NCBI GenBank assembly: GCA_031287815.1
Contig: JAITSM010000193.1
Coordinates: forward strand, 1 to 30,326
Source: Prevotellaceae bacterium
GTDB taxonomy: Bacteria > Bacteroidota > Bacteroidia > Bacteroidales > UBA932
Direction: 5' to 3'
DNA: 30,326 bases
Within the stretch, counting starts at the first letter, position 1. Every line of letters starts with the position of its first letter. Of this stretch, positions 29,008 to 30,326 are shown piece by piece. Under the pieces are notes generated by a model, which had not been told where the DNA came from, made no database searches, and saw only the letters and a list, made by a program, of their open reading frames with translations. The position numbers were made by a program, and so were the translations under genes.

Positions 29008-30057
29008 CTACAGTATTAACATGGCGTCGCCGTACGTACCGAAACGGTATTTGTCTTTCACCGCCTGTTCGTACGCTTTTTTCATCTGATCGTACCCGCT
29101 GAAAGAGGTTACCGCCATTAGCATAGTAGAGAAAGGAAGATGAAAATTTGTAATCACTGCGGTCGGTACGGTAAAATCGTAAGGCGGAAATATAAATTTA
29201 TTTGTCCATCCGTCGAATGTTTTCAACCGGCCTTGCGTGGTCACTGCCGTTTCGATAGCCCGCAACGTAGTAGAGCCGACAGCGCAAACCTGTTTATTGT
29301 TTTCTTTCGCCTGATTCACCATTGACACGGCCTCTTCCCGGACAATTACCTGTTCCGAATCCATGCGGTGTTTCGAAAGGTCTTCCACATCTACGACCCG
29401 GAAACTTCCCAAACTCATGTGCAAAGTAACGTATGTCCGTTGGATGCCCTCTATTTCCATACGTTTCAAGAGTTCGCGGCTGAAGTGCAAACCGGCGGCA
29501 GGTACGGCGACCGCGCCCTCGTTTTTTGCAAAAATAGTCTGGTAGCGCTCTTCATCCAGCGGCTCGTTGTGTTTGCGCACCCAACGCGGAAGCGGCATCT
29601 CGCCTAATCCGAACAGCGTCCTCTTAAATTCTTCGTGCGTGCCGTCAAACAGGAAACGCACGGTGCGCCCCCGCGAGGTAGTATTATCAATCACTTCGGC
29701 CACCAGGGAATCATCTTCTCCGAAATACAGTTTATTTCCGATTCGAATTTTTCGCGCCGGGTCTACCAGCACGTCCCACAACCGCTGCTCGGTGTTGAGT
29801 TCGCGCAACAGGAACACTTCGATTTCCGCTCCCGTTTTTTCTTTGTTGCCATACAAGCGCGCCGGGAAAACCTTCGTATCATTGAAAATCATGATGTCGC
29901 CGTCGGAAAAATACTTGAAAATATCTTTGAATACTTTATGCTCCATCTTTCCACTGTCGCGGTGAAGCACCATAAGCCGCGATTCATCGCGGTGTTTGGC
30001 AGGATATTTTGCAATGAGGTCGTTAGAAAATTTAAAGTTAAATTGAGAAAGTTTCAT
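29008..30057 (-). CDS. queA: S-adenosylmethionine:tRNA ribosyltransferase-isomerase
   Basis: A 349-residue enzyme that makes epoxyqueuosine in tRNA by transferring the ribosyl moiety of SAM to preQ1 at the wobble position. It is of normal length with the family motifs LIAKYPAKHRDESRLMVL near the N terminus, DIMIFNDTKVFPARLYG, the GAVAVPAAGLHFS segment, YVTLHMSLGSFRVV, and FIFPPYDFTV with ITNFHLPFSTMLMAV near the C terminus. The start ATG at 30057 is followed by the typical MKLSQFNF. truB ends 66 bp upstream in the same orientation, and no promoter box is visible between them, so the genes are probably co-transcribed. Confidence 0.96.
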   Translation of the reverse strand: MKLSQFNFKFSNDLIAKYPAKHRDESRLMVLHRDSGKMEHKVFKDIFKYFSDGDIMIFNDTKVFPARLYGNKEKTGAEIEVFLLRELNTEQRLWDVLVDPARKIRIGNKLYFGEDDSLVAEVIDNTTSRGRTVRFLFDGTHEEFKRTLFGLGEMPLPRWVRKHNEPLDEERYQTIFAKNEGAVAVPAAGLHFSRELLKRMEIEGIQRTYVTLHMSLGSFRVVDVEDLSKHRMDSEQVIVREEAVSMVNQAKENNKQVCAVGSTTLRAIETAVTTQGRLKTFDGWTNKFIFPPYDFTVPTAVITNFHLPFSTMLMAVTSFSGYDQMKKAYEQAVKDKYRFGTYGDAMLIL

Positions 30058-30123
30058 GGAATTTTTTTATTTTATAAAGACTTAAAACACCCGGATATTG
30101 CGCGCAAAATTCGGAAAATAGTT

Positions 30124-30326
30124 TCAATTATCCAATAAAAATTTTTCAAAATTTTCTAAAGAAATGATAGTTTGAATATTAAATTTTCCACTCCGGGTAC
30201 GGCGCAGACGGGTTAAATGCGCGCCGCTTTGCAACGCAACACCCAAATCGCGAGCGAAAGCGCGAATATAAGTCCCCTTGCTGCACACTATACGTACCGC
30301 GAGTTTCGGAAGGTCGAAAGAAAGTA
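30124..30326 (-). CDS. truB: tRNA pseudouridine synthase B, C-terminal part (cut by the window edge)
   Basis: Sixty-six codons and the stop are visible. The translation contains SKGTYIRAFARDLGVALQSG, the TruB motif that follows the catalytic domain (KGTYIRSLxxDLG in relatives), then AHLTRLRRTRSGKF. TruB makes pseudouridine 55 in the T loop of tRNA. The neighbour queA is also a tRNA-modification gene; the pair truB-queA is common in Bacteroidota. The upstream part lies outside the window. Confidence 0.9.
   Translation of the reverse strand, partial: LSFDLPKLAVRIVCSKGTYIRAFARDLGVALQSGAHLTRLRRTRSGKFNIQTIISLENFEKFLLDN

Overview
The window comes from a member of the Bacteroidota, most likely order Bacteroidales. 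The evidence is the -7 promoter box TAnnTTTG (several times with TTTG about 19 bp upstream), the gliding-type permease genes gldF and gldG, two secreted FISUMP-type proteins, an NfeD/FloA pair, the RelA, DnaN, DprA, QueA and TruB types found in that phylum, and weak or absent Shine-Dalgarno sequences. No tRNA, rRNA, transposase, integrase, reverse transcriptase or CRISPR array is visible. Placement below order level is not possible from this sequence.

Layout. 1-2392: a secreted metallophosphoesterase/beta-propeller protein behind about 25 tandem copies of a 7-bp repeat. 2400-7192: pcrA/uvrD helicase, gldF and gldG on the plus strand. 7240-8379 (minus) and 11660-13045 (plus): two paralogous secreted proteins flanking relA, each behind a canonical promoter and a long, structured, mutually homologous leader RNA. 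13046-14071: a gene-free kilobase of nested inverted repeats and hairpin minisatellites. 14072-18542: nfeD-floA, a butyrate-type CoA-transferase, lysA, and an orphan antitoxin with a toxin cut off after 15 codons. 18647-19774 (minus): dnaN. 20055-27237 (minus): a heavy-metal efflux locus in the order His/Cys-rich protein, CusB-type adaptor, CusA-type pump, CusC-type outer-membrane channel. 27265-27804: repeats. 27805-30326 (minus): dprA, queA and the 3' end of truB.

The dominant feature is an unusual repeat system. At least ten composite elements consist of two arrays of mostly 7-bp (sometimes 9-bp) units joined at the palindrome GCTGGCGCCAGC or a decayed form of it; this 12-mer occurs perfectly eight times in 30 kb. 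Read outward from the core, both arms are pyrimidine-biased, so purine/pyrimidine skew flips at the core and many elements can fold as long hairpins. The word (such as ATTCTCC, TTCACCC, AACTCAT or TTTTAAC) changes between elements and sometimes between the two arms of one element. Arrays often start at the stop codon of the preceding gene. Others lie inside genes as translated in-frame inserts: three in the metallophosphoesterase, one in cusC, two in cusA. A stop-free 7-bp array reads as the same heptapeptide in all three frames. In cusA an array of about 19 units joins two halves of the gene lying in different frames, so loss of one unit would restore a full-length pump; this is a strong candidate for phase variation.

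The second main finding is the leader RNA pair upstream of the two FISUMP proteins: the same fold with different paired bases in five helices, including one that would form a pseudoknot or an alternative structure. Three minisatellites with 21- to 23-bp self-complementary units, one showing a compensatory change between subfamilies, add to the structured-repeat content.
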